From Arthrobacter zhaoxinii (GTDB lineage: Bacteria > Actinomycetota > Actinomycetes > Actinomycetales > Micrococcaceae): 64,000 nt of DNA. The position numbers and the translations under genes are program-made. The notes beneath the pieces were generated by a model. It worked only from the letters and a program-made list of their open reading frames with translations. It searched no databases and was not told the DNA's origin. This document shows, in pieces, positions 44,063-52,759 of the stretch. The stretch's first letter is position 1. Every line of letters starts with the position of its first letter. The stretch lies in contig NZ_CP104275.1 of the NCBI RefSeq assembly GCF_025244925.1, positions 1,178,001 through 1,242,000 of the forward strand, written 5' to 3'.

Positions 44063-45163
44063 GTGAACGAACAGCTGGAAAACCTGAACCGACTTCCCCT
44101 GCGCGATGATCTGCGCGGCCTGACCCCGTACGGCGCTCCGCAGCTGGATGTGCCGGTCCTGCTGAACGTCAACGAAAATACCCATGGACTGCCCGGGCAT
44201 GTGCGCCGGGCAATCATGGCCGAAATCGAATCGGTAGTCGGCGGCCTGAACCGGTATCCGGACCGCGAATTCACCCAGCTGCGAGAAAACCTGGCCAAAT
44301 ATCTTGGGCACGGACTGGCGGCGGAGAATATCTGGGCCGGCAACGGCTCCAATGAGGTCCTGCAGCAGATCCTTCAGGCCTTCGGCGGACCCGGCCGGAC
44401 AGCCATGAGCTTTCCTCCCACGTACTCCATGTACCCGCTGCTCTCCAGCGGCACCGGCACTACCTACGTCACCGGCACGAGGGAATCCGACTTCTCCCTC
44501 AGCGCGGACTCGGCAGCGGAGCAGATCCGGGCACAGGCACCCAACATCGTGATCCTCTGCACGCCCAACAATCCGACCGGAACCGCACTCGGGCTGGACG
44601 TCATTGAAGCGGCCTACGAGGCAGGCGAAGCCTCCAACGCCGTCGTTATTGTCGACGAGGCGTACGCGGAGTTCTCCCACGCGGACACCCCCAGCGCCCT
44701 GCAGCTGCTCCCCGGACGGGAGCGGCTGATCATCTCCCGCACCATGTCCAAGGCCTTTGCCCTGGCGGGCGCCCGCATCGGCTACTTCGCGGCGGCACCC
44801 CAGATCGCCGACGCCCTGCGCCTGGTCCGGCTGCCCTACCACCTGTCGGCAATCACGCAGGCGACTGCGAATGCCGCCCTCACCCATGCCGACGCGCTGC
44901 TCTCCAACGTCGAGGACATCAAGGGCCAGCGGGACCGGATCGTAGCGGAACTGCGCGGACTCGGGCTGGAACCGGCACCGTCGGATTCCAACTTCGTCCT
45001 GTTCGGCGGACTGGAAAACCCCCGCGCCGTGTGGGAAGGGCTGCTCGAAGCAGGGGTCCTGGTCCGGGACGTCGGCATCAAAGGCCACCTGCGCGTCACG
45101 GCAGGCACCGAGGCCGAAACCACCGCGTTCCTGGACACGCTGCGGCAACTGCTGCCGGCCTGA
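44063..45163 (+). CDS. hisC: Histidinol-phosphate aminotransferase
   Basis: A 366-residue PLP enzyme. The N-terminus LPLRDDLRGLTPYGAPQLDVPVLLNVNENT is characteristic of actinobacterial HisC. Substrate and cofactor motifs are LCTPNNPTGTALG, VDEAYAEFS and the Schiff-base lysine in ISRTMSKAFALAGARIGY near 231. It makes histidinol phosphate. Two adjacent GTG codons (44060 and 44063) are possible starts. The gap to hisB is 168 bases with its own promoter-like hexamer. Confidence 0.95.
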   Translation: MNEQLENLNRLPLRDDLRGLTPYGAPQLDVPVLLNVNENTHGLPGHVRRAIMAEIESVVGGLNRYPDREFTQLRENLAKYLGHGLAAENIWAGNGSNEVLQQILQAFGGPGRTAMSFPPTYSMYPLLSSGTGTTYVTGTRESDFSLSADSAAEQIRAQAPNIVILCTPNNPTGTALGLDVIEAAYEAGEASNAVVIVDEAYAEFSHADTPSALQLLPGRERLIISRTMSKAFALAGARIGYFAAAPQIADALRLVRLPYHLSAITQATANAALTHADALLSNVEDIKGQRDRIVAELRGLGLEPAPSDSNFVLFGGLENPRAVWEGLLEAGVLVRDVGIKGHLRVTAGTEAETTAFLDTLRQLLPA

Positions 45164-45268
45164 GCCGCCCGCCGAAGGGACACTCCGGGCTGCGCAGGCC
45201 GGAACCCGGCCGCGCACCCTCCATGTCCCTCGATGGCGGCGGTTTCGGGGAGTCGGCGCGTTCGGGAC

Positions 45269-45306
45269 TAAACTGATGACCTGCCGGGGCTTTGCCTATT
45301 GCCCCG
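45269..45306 (+). promoter_or_regulatory. Candidate hisB promoter and leader hairpin
   Basis: A -10-like TAAACT lies at 45269-45274, followed by a 6-bp stem CGGGGC/GCCCCG (45285-45290 with 45301-45306). hisB may therefore be transcribed separately from hisC. No His-rich leader peptide is seen. Confidence 0.4.
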
Positions 45307-45331
45307 ACCCCGATCTTCGTGAAGGAACCCC

Positions 45332-45949
45332 ATGACTGTGGAGACCGCCACCGGACGCACCGCCCGCCTAGAGCGGACCACCAGCGAATCGTCCGTCATT
45401 GTCGAGCTGGACCTGGACGGCACCGGCCGCGCCGACATCAGCACCTCGGTGCCGTTCTATGACCACATGCTGACGGCGCTGGCCAAGCACTCCCTGATGG
45501 ACCTCACGGTGCGGGCCACCGGCGACACACATATCGACGTCCACCACACCGTGGAGGACATTGCGATCAGCATCGGCGAGGCGCTGAAGACCGCGCTCGG
45601 CACCAAGGCCGGCATCCGGCGGTTCGGTGAAGCCACCGTGCCGCTGGACGAGGCGCTGGCCAACGCCGTGGTCGATATTTCCGGGCGGCCGTACCTGGTG
45701 CACTCCGGGGAGCCTGCCGGCCAGGAATACCACCTGATCGGCGGACACTTCACCGGGTCGCTGACCCGCCACGTGTTTGAGGCCATCACCCTGCACGCCC
45801 AGATCTGCCTGCACATGCGGGTCCTCGGCGGCCGCGATCCGCACCACATCGTCGAGGCCCAGTTCAAGGCCTTCGCCCGCGCCCTGCGTGCGGCCATCGA
45901 ATCCGATCCGCGCGTCGAGGGCATCCCCTCCACGAAGGGAGCACTGTGA
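45332..45949 (+). CDS. hisB: Imidazoleglycerol-phosphate dehydratase
   Basis: A 205-residue monofunctional HisB without the phosphatase domain of enteric bacteria. The metal-binding histidine motifs are [22 protein letters not shown] [15 protein letters not shown] and, in the second half, [15 protein letters not shown] and [21 protein letters not shown] precedes the ATG. The stop overlaps hisH by four bases. Confidence 0.97.
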   Translation: MTVETATGRTARLERTTSESSVIVELDLDGTGRADISTSVPFYDHMLTALAKHSLMDLTVRATGDTHIDVHHTVEDIAISIGEALKTALGTKAGIRRFGEATVPLDEALANAVVDISGRPYLVHSGEPAGQEYHLIGGHFTGSLTRHVFEAITLHAQICLHMRVLGGRDPHHIVEAQFKAFARALRAAIESDPRVEGIPSTKGAL

Positions 45950-46584
45950 GTCCCCGCAACGTCACCGTCCTGGACTACGGTTCGGGCAACATCCGCTCCG
46001 CCGTCCGTGCCCTGGAGCACGCCGGCGCGAACGTTACGCTCAGCGCCAAACCCGACGACGTGCTGAACGCCGACGGACTCGTGGTGCCCGGGGTCGGAGC
46101 ATTTGCCGCCGTGATGCAGGGACTAAAGGACGTGGACGCGATCCGCATGATCGGACGCCGCGTGGCCGGCGGGCGCCCGGTCCTGGGCATCTGCGTGGGC
46201 CTGCAGGTCCTCTTCGATGAAGGCGTCGAACACGGCGTCCGGACTCCGGGCATGGGGGAGTGGCCCGGCGTCGTCGAGCGCCTTGCCGCCGACGTCGTCC
46301 CGCACATGGGCTGGAACACCGTAGCCCCGCCGGAAGGCTCGGCCCTGTTCGAAGGCATCGAGGACCAGCGGTTCTACTTTGTGCACAGCTACGGCGTGCA
46401 GAAGTGGGACTTCGATGTCACGCAGCCGGCCATGCGCCCGCCGCAGGTCACCTGGGCGGACCACGGCGGACCGTTCATCGCCGCGGTGGAGAACGGTGCG
46501 CTGTCGGCCACCCAGTTCCATCCGGAAAAGTCCGGCGACGCCGGTGCGGCGCTGCTGAACAACTGGCTCAAGACCCTGGGCTAG
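45946..46584 (+). CDS. hisH: Imidazole glycerol phosphate synthase subunit HisH
   Basis: A 212-residue class I glutamine amidotransferase that feeds ammonia to HisF. The nucleophile cysteine is in [14 protein letters not shown] near 82, and the His-Glu pair is in TQFHPEKSG near 193. [18 protein letters not shown] opens the protein. The GTG start overlaps hisB. hisF is not in the window. A small membrane-protein gene separates it from priA. Confidence 0.97.
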   Translation: MSPRNVTVLDYGSGNIRSAVRALEHAGANVTLSAKPDDVLNADGLVVPGVGAFAAVMQGLKDVDAIRMIGRRVAGGRPVLGICVGLQVLFDEGVEHGVRTPGMGEWPGVVERLAADVVPHMGWNTVAPPEGSALFEGIEDQRFYFVHSYGVQKWDFDVTQPAMRPPQVTWADHGGPFIAAVENGALSATQFHPEKSGDAGAALLNNWLKTLG

Positions 46585-46592
46585 GCACCGAT

Positions 46593-46751
46593 ATGTGGAG
46601 CGTTATCCTTATGGGCCTGGCCGGACTGCTGATCGGCGGAGCGGTGTCCTTCCGCAGCCAGGGCATGTCCAAAATCATCGTTATCAGTTTCTGGGTCCTG
46701 GCCGGAATGGCCCTGCTGGGTGCCTACCTGCTGACCCTCGACCTCTCCTGA
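46593..46751 (+). CDS. Small membrane protein inside the his cluster
   Basis: A 52-residue protein with two membrane segments ([17 protein letters not shown] and [20 protein letters not shown]) joined by a short basic loop (RSQGMSK). It starts nine bases after hisH and ends 22 bases before priA, so it is within the operon. No Shine-Dalgarno is obvious except a weak GGCACCG. No function is known to me. It could be a conserved actinobacterial small protein. Confidence 0.65.
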   Translation: MWSVILMGLAGLLIGGAVSFRSQGMSKIIVISFWVLAGMALLGAYLLTLDLS

Positions 46752-46773
46752 CCCCACCACCGAAAGCCGTCAC

Positions 46774-47523
46774 ATGCCCTTCAGCGAAACCCCCGTCCTT
46801 GAACTCCTGCCTGCCGTGGATGTCGCGGACGGCAAAGCCGTGCGCCTCGTGCAGGGCGAAGCGGGCAGCGAGACCAGCTACGGCGATCCGCTGGATGCGG
46901 CCCTGGCCTGGCAGAACGACGGCGCCGAATGGGTCCACCTCGTGGACCTCGACGCCGCCTTCGGACGGGGCTCCAATCTTGACCTGCTCAGCCGCGTGGT
47001 GAAGGCAATGGATATCAAGGTGGAACTCTCCGGCGGCATCCGCGACGACGAGTCCCTGGAGAAGGCCCTGGAACTGGGGGCCACCCGGGTCAATCTCGGC
47101 ACGGCCGCCCTGGAGAACCCGGGATGGACCGCCAGCGCCATTGCCCGCTACGGCCACGCGATCGCCGTCGGCCTCGACGTCCGCGGCACCACCCTCGCCG
47201 CCCGCGGCTGGACCCAGGAAGGCGGAGACCTCTGGGAGGTCCTGGCCCGGCTCGAAGAAGCCGGCTGCGCGCGTTACGTGGTTACCGACGTCACGAAGGA
47301 CGGCACGCTCCGGGGACCCAATCTGGACCTGCTCCGCGAGGTGCTCAAGCGCACCGACCGTCCCGTCGTCGCGTCCGGCGGCATCTCGAGCCTCGATGAC
47401 CTGGCAGCGCTGCGGGAACTGGTTCCGCTCGGCCTGGAGGGCACCATCGTGGGCAAGGCACTCTACGCCGGCGCGTTCACGCTGCCGCAGGCCTTCGACG
47501 TCGCCGGGCACCCGGAACGCTGA
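46774..47523 (+). CDS. priA: HisA/PriA phosphoribosyl isomerase
   Basis: A 249-residue TIM-barrel isomerase. The N-terminal catalytic aspartate is in [19 protein letters not shown] and the C-terminal one in [14 protein letters not shown]; phosphate-binding GGI motifs are in [10 protein letters not shown] and [10 protein letters not shown]. In many actinobacteria this protein also does the TrpF step of tryptophan synthesis, hence PriA. Whether trpF is absent elsewhere cannot be seen. It sits in the his cluster after hisH and the small membrane gene. Confidence 0.93.
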   Translation: MPFSETPVLELLPAVDVADGKAVRLVQGEAGSETSYGDPLDAALAWQNDGAEWVHLVDLDAAFGRGSNLDLLSRVVKAMDIKVELSGGIRDDESLEKALELGATRVNLGTAALENPGWTASAIARYGHAIAVGLDVRGTTLAARGWTQEGGDLWEVLARLEEAGCARYVVTDVTKDGTLRGPNLDLLREVLKRTDRPVVASGGISSLDDLAALRELVPLGLEGTIVGKALYAGAFTLPQAFDVAGHPER

Positions 47524-47525
47524 GC

Positions 47526-48374
47526 ATGGCCGCACGTGAACTGCCCGGCCACATCGCTGCCGCCCTGGCCGGGGCGGGCGGTCCCGCCGACTCCGCGGGA
47601 CGGGCCTGGTCCGGACGCGATCTCGCCGGCGAGGGAAATCCGCTGCATAACTTCGACGCCGACAACGGCGAGGCCGACGCCGGTTACACGGCAGCCCTGT
47701 CGAAGCTGATTGCCGGGACCGGCAGCGAAGCAGACGTCGTCGCAGCGCTCGCCACCGCCCGCGTTTTCGTACCGATCGTTGCGGTGCTCGGCGAGGAAGC
47801 CGAATCGGACCACGGCCTGACCGCGGACAAGCAGGCAGACATGGCGCTGGTATCGCTGACCGCTCCGGACGGACGCAAGGCGCTGCCCGTGTTCACCTCG
47901 GTGGCCGCCCTGGAACGCTGGCATTCCGAAGCCCGGCCGGTGGCGGTCTATGCCAACCGTGCAGCACTGTCCGCCGTGGCCGAAGACGCCCAGCTGCTGG
48001 TCATTGACCCCGGTGCCGATTTCACCTTTGTGGTGCGGCGTCCGGCCATGTGGGCGCTCGCCCAGCAGCAGGAGTGGACGCCCTCCTACGCCGACGCCGG
48101 ACTGGCGGCCATGGCCGAAGCCGCCGCCGCGCCGGACCCCCGGATCAGAGCGGTTCTCCTGCAGCAGGGACCCGGCACTGCGTCGCGGACCGCCGGCGGT
48201 GCGCCGGTGGCAGGAGGCGGGGCCGGTCCCGAGCTTAGAATGGTGCTTCAGCTTGCGCCCGGACTGGATCCGCAGGACATCGCCGCCCTGGCGGCCGGCC
48301 TGCAGCAGCGCCTGACTGCCAACCCCGAGTTTGTTGAGCGCGTGGATTCACTGGATCTGAAAATAACGCGCTGA
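47526..48374 (+). CDS. SseB family protein
   Basis: A 282-residue cytoplasmic protein with an SseB N-terminal domain. Recognisable parts are FVPIVAVLGEE, ADMALVSLTAPDGRKALPVFTSVAALERW and LLVIDPGADFTFVVRRPAMWALAQ. A Gly/Ala-rich break at about 225 leads to a C-terminal part (LRMVLQLAPGLDPQDIAALAAGL). Function in actinobacteria is not known. It follows priA by two bases and so belongs to the same transcript. Confidence 0.82.
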   Translation: MAARELPGHIAAALAGAGGPADSAGRAWSGRDLAGEGNPLHNFDADNGEADAGYTAALSKLIAGTGSEADVVAALATARVFVPIVAVLGEEAESDHGLTADKQADMALVSLTAPDGRKALPVFTSVAALERWHSEARPVAVYANRAALSAVAEDAQLLVIDPGADFTFVVRRPAMWALAQQQEWTPSYADAGLAAMAEAAAAPDPRIRAVLLQQGPGTASRTAGGAPVAGGGAGPELRMVLQLAPGLDPQDIAALAAGLQQRLTANPEFVERVDSLDLKITR

Positions 48375-48408
48375 CCCGTCCGGCGTAGCCCGCCAGAAGA
48401 GAACCGCC

Positions 48409-49719
48409 GTGAATTTTGGCCTGTACCGCGAAATGCTGCGGATAGCCCCCATCCGCCGTGTCCTGCTGATCGGGATGATCGCCCGATTCCCGCATTCCGC
48501 CGCCGGCGTCCTGCTGACCCTGCACGTGGTCAACACCATGGACCGGGGCTACGCGGCCGCAGGTGCGGTCGCTGCCGTCGTCACCATCGGCATCGCGGTG
48601 GGTGCCCCCTGGCGGGGCCGCCGTGTGGACACTGTGGGCCTGAGGCGCGCACTGATTCCCTCGGTCATTGCCGAAGCGGTTATCTGGAGCATTGCTCCGC
48701 ATGCCAGTTTCGAGTGGCTGCTGGTGCTGGCGCTGATCGGCGGCGTGTTCACCCTTCCGGTTTTCAGCGTCGTGCGGCAGTCGCTCGGTGTCCTGGCCAC
48801 CGGTGAGCAGCGTCGCACGGCCTTCGCGCTGGATTCCATCGCCACGGAGCTCATTTTCATGATGGGTCCTGCCCTGGGCGCGGTCATCGCAACGCGTTCG
48901 TCGGTCGTCGGACTTACCGCAGTGGGGGTGTCCTCCGCAGTAGCGGGGGTGCTGCTGATGTGGTTCAACCCGCCGACCAGGTCCGCGGAACCCCGGAACG
49001 CCGTGACCGCAGCGGATGAGCAGGACGCTGCGGCGGCCGCCGCCGTCGCCGTGACCCCGGCAAACGTGCAGGAAGCACCGATGGAACTGACCGGGGCTGG
49101 CCTGCCGGACGGGCCGCAGAATCTTTTCGGCAGGCTGCGGAACGGCCTCGCGGGGAACTTCGGCTGGTTCACTCCGAGCGTGGCGGTGGTGTTTGCCGTT
49201 TCCGTGGGCGCCGGGCTGCTGCTGTCGAGTACCGACGTCGGCATTGTGGCGCTGGTGGAAACCGGCGGAAACCCGTCCGAGGTCGGCATCGTGTTTGTCG
49301 CATGGTGCGCGGCCTCCGCTATCGGCGGGATTCTCTACGGAGCCATGAACCGCCGGATCTCGCCGATGCTGCTCCTGCTGACCATGGCCGTCCTGACCAT
49401 GCCGATGGCCTTCGCCACCGGAACGCTCAGCCTTGCGCTGCTTTGCATTCCCGCGGGCCTGCTCTGCGCGCCCGTGCTGTCCTCGGCATCCGAGCGGGTG
49501 GCTGACCTCGTGTCAGAGGAACGGCGGGGCGAAGCCATGGGCTGGTACGGCTCGTCGATGACTGCCGGAACGGCCCTTGGCGCTCCTGTGGCAGGTCTGG
49601 CCATCGACGTCATCGGCCCCTGGTCCGGCTTCCTGATGGCCGGCGGCGCTGCCTCCCTGCTGGTCCTGCTGACGCTGACGGTCCGGCGCTTCGTGCGGCG
49701 CCCCGTCCGCGCTGCGTAA
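48409..49719 (+). CDS. MFS transporter
   Basis: A 436-residue major facilitator with about twelve membrane segments and a polar central loop (RSAEPRNAVTAADEQDAA) around 195-240. Motif-A-like basic loop PWRGRRVDTVGLRRAL follows segment 2, and MNRRISP is the matching second-half loop. The start is GTG. The substrate is unknown. It begins 34 bases after the SseB gene, ending the his-linked transcript at a complex hairpin. Confidence 0.88.
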   Translation: MNFGLYREMLRIAPIRRVLLIGMIARFPHSAAGVLLTLHVVNTMDRGYAAAGAVAAVVTIGIAVGAPWRGRRVDTVGLRRALIPSVIAEAVIWSIAPHASFEWLLVLALIGGVFTLPVFSVVRQSLGVLATGEQRRTAFALDSIATELIFMMGPALGAVIATRSSVVGLTAVGVSSAVAGVLLMWFNPPTRSAEPRNAVTAADEQDAAAAAAVAVTPANVQEAPMELTGAGLPDGPQNLFGRLRNGLAGNFGWFTPSVAVVFAVSVGAGLLLSSTDVGIVALVETGGNPSEVGIVFVAWCAASAIGGILYGAMNRRISPMLLLLTMAVLTMPMAFATGTLSLALLCIPAGLLCAPVLSSASERVADLVSEERRGEAMGWYGSSMTAGTALGAPVAGLAIDVIGPWSGFLMAGGAASLLVLLTLTVRRFVRRPVRAA

Positions 49720-49727
49720 AAAGGAAA

Positions 49728-49792
49728 GCCCGAAGAGCCTGTCCGCGGATATCCGCGGTCCGGCGCATCGGCCGGGGTCAGGCTCTTCGGGC
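49728..49792. terminator. Three-stem inverted repeat between convergent genes
   Basis: A 14-bp outer stem (49728-49741 with 49779-49792) encloses two inner hairpins: a 16-base perfect palindrome CCGCGGATATCCGCGG (49743-49758) and CCGGC/GCCGG (49760-49764 with 49771-49775). The RNA would fold as a three-way junction. It separates the MFS gene from the DUF1844 gene. Confidence 0.7.
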
Positions 49793-49828
49793 CTATAAAG
49801 GGAGAAAGCAGGGGAGGGGCGGCGATGC

Positions 49829-50257
49829 CTAGCTGACGGGACCGGTGAACTTCTCGCCCGGGCCCTTGCCCGGAGCGTCCTGGAGAATCGAAGCTTCGCG
49901 GAAGGCCAGCTGCAGCGAACGGAGCCCGTCGCGCAACGGCCCGGCATGCTGGCTGCCGATCTCCGGGGCGGCCGCGGTGACAAAACCGGCGAGGGCGGTG
50001 ATCAGCTTGCGGGCCTCATCCAGGTCCTTGAGCTCTTCGGCGTCGTCGCCTTCGGCCAGGCCGCACTTCACGGCTGCCGCGCTCATCAGGTGGACGGCCG
50101 CCGTCGTAATGACCTCGATGGCCGGCACCTCGGCGATGTCGCGCATCTGCTCGACAACTTCCTGCTGCGCTGCAGCGGCAGATTCGGACTCTGCTGACGT
50201 TCCCGGGAAGGAGTGGCGGGTTGCTTCCCCTGCCGGATTGCTCTGTGGGGTACTCAT
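49829..50257 (-). CDS. DUF1844 family protein
   Basis: A 142-residue protein starting at the ATG at 50257 (MSTPQSNPAG); the frame is open 72 bases farther upstream, into the infC leader region. The core (about 48-130) has MRDIAEVPAIEVITTAAVHLMSAAAVKCGL and a helix LDEARKLITALAGFV, typical of DUF1844. The ends are polar. Its place next to infC on the opposite strand is conserved in actinobacteria. Function unknown. Confidence 0.85.
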   Translation of the reverse strand: MSTPQSNPAGEATRHSFPGTSAESESAAAAQQEVVEQMRDIAEVPAIEVITTAAVHLMSAAAVKCGLAEGDDAEELKDLDEARKLITALAGFVTAAAPEIGSQHAGPLRDGLRSLQLAFREASILQDAPGKGPGEKFTGPVS

Positions 50258-50606
50258 ACTGGTAAGCTTGTCACAGACCGACTGGTTGTCGTTACTTTCA
50301 ATGCCCTTCACGGGCGGGATGAAAATCACACTTTCCTCCTGGAAGCTTCGTCACCGGTATGCAAGCGGAGAACCCTCCCACCCGCGTCAGCCTGACCGCC
50401 CTTGTAGGCGGCAGAGTTGCCGGGTTCAGGTCGGCCCCGGACGGGCTGCAGTTTTTACTGCGGTTTATTCCGGGAGCTAACTGCCTTCGAACTGGCTTCG
50501 ACGGCGGCTACTGCCGACCCTCTCAGGGCCTTCGATTGCGCTTGCAATTGGAGGCCTTCTTCATTTGCAGGCGGTAGCCGTTTTTGAACTACACAGGAGC
50601 TGCAAC
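50258..50606 (+). other. DUF1844-infC intergenic region and infC leader
   Basis: This 349-base gap has no gene. It holds the divergent promoters (only weak hexamers, such as TTGTCA at 50268 and TACTTT at 50293) and a structured infC leader. Hairpins are CGGCA-GAGT-TGCCG (50409-50422), GCAGT-TTTT-ACTGC (50448-50461) and the terminator-like structure ending at 50585. Confidence 0.65.
50505..50585 (+). terminator. Terminator-like attenuator in the infC leader
   Basis: An 11-bp outer stem (50505-50515 with 50570-50580, one G-T pair) encloses a GGGCCT/AGGCCT stem capped by ATTGC-GCTT-GCAAT, and T5 follows at 50581-50585. It ends only 21 bases before the infC start, the position of a transcription attenuator. 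The ribosome site is immediately after. Confidence 0.65.
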
Positions 50607-50609
50607 ATT
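50595..50609 (+). promoter_or_regulatory. Ribosome site and ATT start codon of infC
   Basis: AGGAG (50595-50599) lies seven bases before ATT (50607-50609). The next codons give [14 protein letters not shown], the conserved IF-3 beginning. No ATG, GTG or TTG fits. Confidence 0.85.
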
Positions 50610-51662
50610 AGCGAGCCAAGAATCAATGATCGAATCCGCGTCCCCGAGGTGCGGCTGGTAGGTCCGGCAGGCGAACAGGTCGGAGTGGTCCGGATTGAGG
50701 ACGCGCTTCGTCTGGCTGCCGAGTCTGACCTGGATCTTGTTGAGGTAGCACCGCAGGCCAAGCCTCCGGTGTGCAAACTAATGGACTTCGGCAAGTACAA
50801 GTACGAAGCCGCCGTCAAGGCACGCGAAGCCCGGAAGAACCAGACGAACACCGTTCTGAAGGAAATCCGCTTCCGCCTGAAGATCGACACCCACGACTAC
50901 GAAACCAAGCGCGGACACGCCATGCGCTTCCTGGCCGCCGGTGACAAGGTCAAGGCCATGATCCAGTTCCGTGGACGTGAACAGCAGCGCCCGGAAATGG
51001 GTATGAAGCTGCTGAACAAGTTCGCTGAGGATGTCGCTGAAGTAGGTGTGGTTGAGTCCACTCCGCGGATCGACGGCCGCAACATGGTGATGGTCATTGG
51101 TCCGGTGAAGAACAAGGCCGAGGCCAAGGCCGAAGCCCGCCGCGCAACGCAGCGGGCCGATGCCAAGGCTGCGAACGAGGCAGTGAAGAACGGCGAGGCT
51201 CCGCCGCGCGTGGATACTTCTTCCGAGAAGGCTCCCATGACGCAGAGCCTTGCGGACCTGCTCCCGGACGGACTGCGTCTGGGTTCCTCCGCTGAAGCTG
51301 CCGACAAGGCACGCGCAGAGCAGGAACAGGCTGAAAAGGAACAGGCCGCTAAGCGGGCCAGGGCTGCAGCTGCCGAAAAGGCTGCAACCGAGGCACGCCG
51401 TGTGGCAGCAGCCAGCAGGCCGGCCGCAGCGCCTGCCCCTGCAGCTGCCGCTCCGGCCCAGCCCGCCGAGGCAGCCAAGCCGGCAGAAGCTGCGAAGCCT
51501 GCCGCAGCGCCGAAGCCTGCAGCGGTGCCGAAGCCGACCGCTGCAAAGCCTGCGCCCAAGCCGGCAGCCCGGCCCAAGCCTGCAGCAGCACCGAAGCCTG
51601 CCGGCAAGCCGTCCTCCTCGCGGGGGACCACCGGCCAGAACAAGCCCGGAACTGCAGAGTAG
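50607..51662 (+). CDS. infC: Translation initiation factor IF-3 with long C-terminal tail
   Basis: A 351-residue protein. The IF-3 core occupies about residues 1-175: N-domain with [15 protein letters not shown] and [23 protein letters not shown], linker, and C-domain with [16 protein letters not shown] and [14 protein letters not shown]. The remaining 175 residues are an unusual tail of Lys/Arg/Glu helix and then repeated AAKPA-, PKPAA-type units. The ATT start is typical of infC and allows IF-3 to limit its own translation. The first gene of infC-rpmI-rplT. Confidence 0.96.
   Translation: MSEPRINDRIRVPEVRLVGPAGEQVGVVRIEDALRLAAESDLDLVEVAPQAKPPVCKLMDFGKYKYEAAVKAREARKNQTNTVLKEIRFRLKIDTHDYETKRGHAMRFLAAGDKVKAMIQFRGREQQRPEMGMKLLNKFAEDVAEVGVVESTPRIDGRNMVMVIGPVKNKAEAKAEARRATQRADAKAANEAVKNGEAPPRVDTSSEKAPMTQSLADLLPDGLRLGSSAEAADKARAEQEQAEKEQAAKRARAAAAEKAATEARRVAAASRPAAAPAPAAAAPAQPAEAAKPAEAAKPAAAPKPAAVPKPTAAKPAPKPAARPKPAAAPKPAGKPSSSRGTTGQNKPGTAE
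51420..51630 (+). repeat. Ala-Pro-Lys coding repeat in infC
   Basis: Degenerate repeats such as GCGCCGAAGCCTGCAGC code for PKPAA-like units in the IF-3 tail. They are not exact, but length variation between strains is likely. Confidence 0.6.
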
Positions 51663-51771
51663 TTTTACTGCTCTGCGCCTCGTTCCGGCGTCCAGTAAAA
51701 AGCCCTGGCACCCGCAAGGTGTCCGAAGCCCCGCGGGCCTGCCCGCGGAAACCTAAAGGAGATCGGTAGAC

Positions 51772-51966
51772 ATGCCGAAGATGAAGACCCACAGTGGCGC
51801 CAAGAAGCGCTTCAAGCTGACCGGTACCGGCAAGCTCAAGCGCCAGCAGGCTAACCGCCGCCACTACCTGGAGCACAAGCCCTCCACGCTGACCCGCCGC
51901 CTTGCCAACGACAAGATCGTGTCACCGGCGGACGCCAAGGTCATCAAGAAGATGCTCGGCATCTAA
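51772..51966 (+). CDS. rpmI: 50S ribosomal protein L35
   Basis: A 64-residue L35 of normal length. It begins [20 protein letters not shown] and has the basic [14 protein letters not shown] stretch. An AAGGAGATC site precedes the ATG. It stands between infC and rplT in the conserved three-gene unit. Confidence 0.98.
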   Translation: MPKMKTHSGAKKRFKLTGTGKLKRQQANRRHYLEHKPSTLTRRLANDKIVSPADAKVIKKMLGI

Positions 51967-52087
51967 CTAATCCCCGACGGCTGTCCCACAAGGGCCGGCC
52001 TCACCCCATCAAAGCTTTCCCCGCTCCTGGGCCATCCAGGCGCAGTGACTTACCAAGTCGGGGAGATTTACCAAAAGGAGTACGCAC

Positions 52088-52741
52088 GTGGCACGTGTGA
52101 AGCGGGCGCTTAACGCCCACAAGAAGCGTCGGGTTATTCTCGAGCGCGCCAAGGGTTACCGCGGACAGCGTTCGCGCCTGGTCCGTAAGGCCAAAGAGCA
52201 GCTGCTGCACTCGTTTGTGTACAGCTACGGCGACCGCCGCAAGCGTAAGGGCGACTTCCGCCGCCTGTGGATCCAGCGCATCAACGCTGCTTCCCGCGCC
52301 AACGGCCTGACCTACAACCGCCTGATCCAGGGCCTGAAGCTGGCCGAGATCCAGGTTGACCGCCGCATGCTGGCTGAGCTGGCCGTCAATGACGCCAATG
52401 CCTTCGCCGCACTGGTCCAGCTCGCCAAGGACGCACTGCCGTCCGACACCTCCGCTCCGGCCGTCGAGGCTGCTCCGGTTGCCAAGGCCGCTGCTGCCCC
52501 CGCCGCCGAGAAGCCGGCTGCTGCCGTTGCCACCGCTCAGGGCGGATTCAAGGCTTCCGAGGGCGACGCCCCGGAAGGCTTCGTCATCAAGGGCAACCTG
52601 GGTTCGGGCAAGTACCACGTCCCGGGTTCGACCTGGTACGAGCAGACCGTTGCCGAATACTGGTTCAACTCCGTTGAAGCTGCCAAGGCTGCAGGCCTGG
52701 AGCCTGCTGGCGGAGAATCCCGCCAGAAGTTCCAGGGCTAA
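52088..52741 (+). CDS. rplT: 50S ribosomal protein L20 with extra C-terminal domain
   Basis: A 217-residue protein. Residues 1-118 are a complete L20 ([53 protein letters not shown]). An Ala/Pro linker (119-165) joins it to a compact domain at about 172-208 with [40 protein letters not shown]. That domain resembles the small domain named 'sunset' that is found at the ends of various actinobacterial proteins. Ordinary L20 has about 118-130 residues. The GTG start follows AAAGGAG. Confidence 0.95.
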   Translation: MARVKRALNAHKKRRVILERAKGYRGQRSRLVRKAKEQLLHSFVYSYGDRRKRKGDFRRLWIQRINAASRANGLTYNRLIQGLKLAEIQVDRRMLAELAVNDANAFAALVQLAKDALPSDTSAPAVEAAPVAKAAAAPAAEKPAAAVATAQGGFKASEGDAPEGFVIKGNLGSGKYHVPGSTWYEQTVAEYWFNSVEAAKAAGLEPAGGESRQKFQG

Positions 52742-52759
52742 GTCGGTTTCCTCAAACCG

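Noticed and set aside
50484..50502. SOS-like TTCGAACTGGCTTCGAC in the infC leader
   Set aside because: The half-sites have the wrong order and spacing; there is no GTTC after four bases. It is part of the leader structure.
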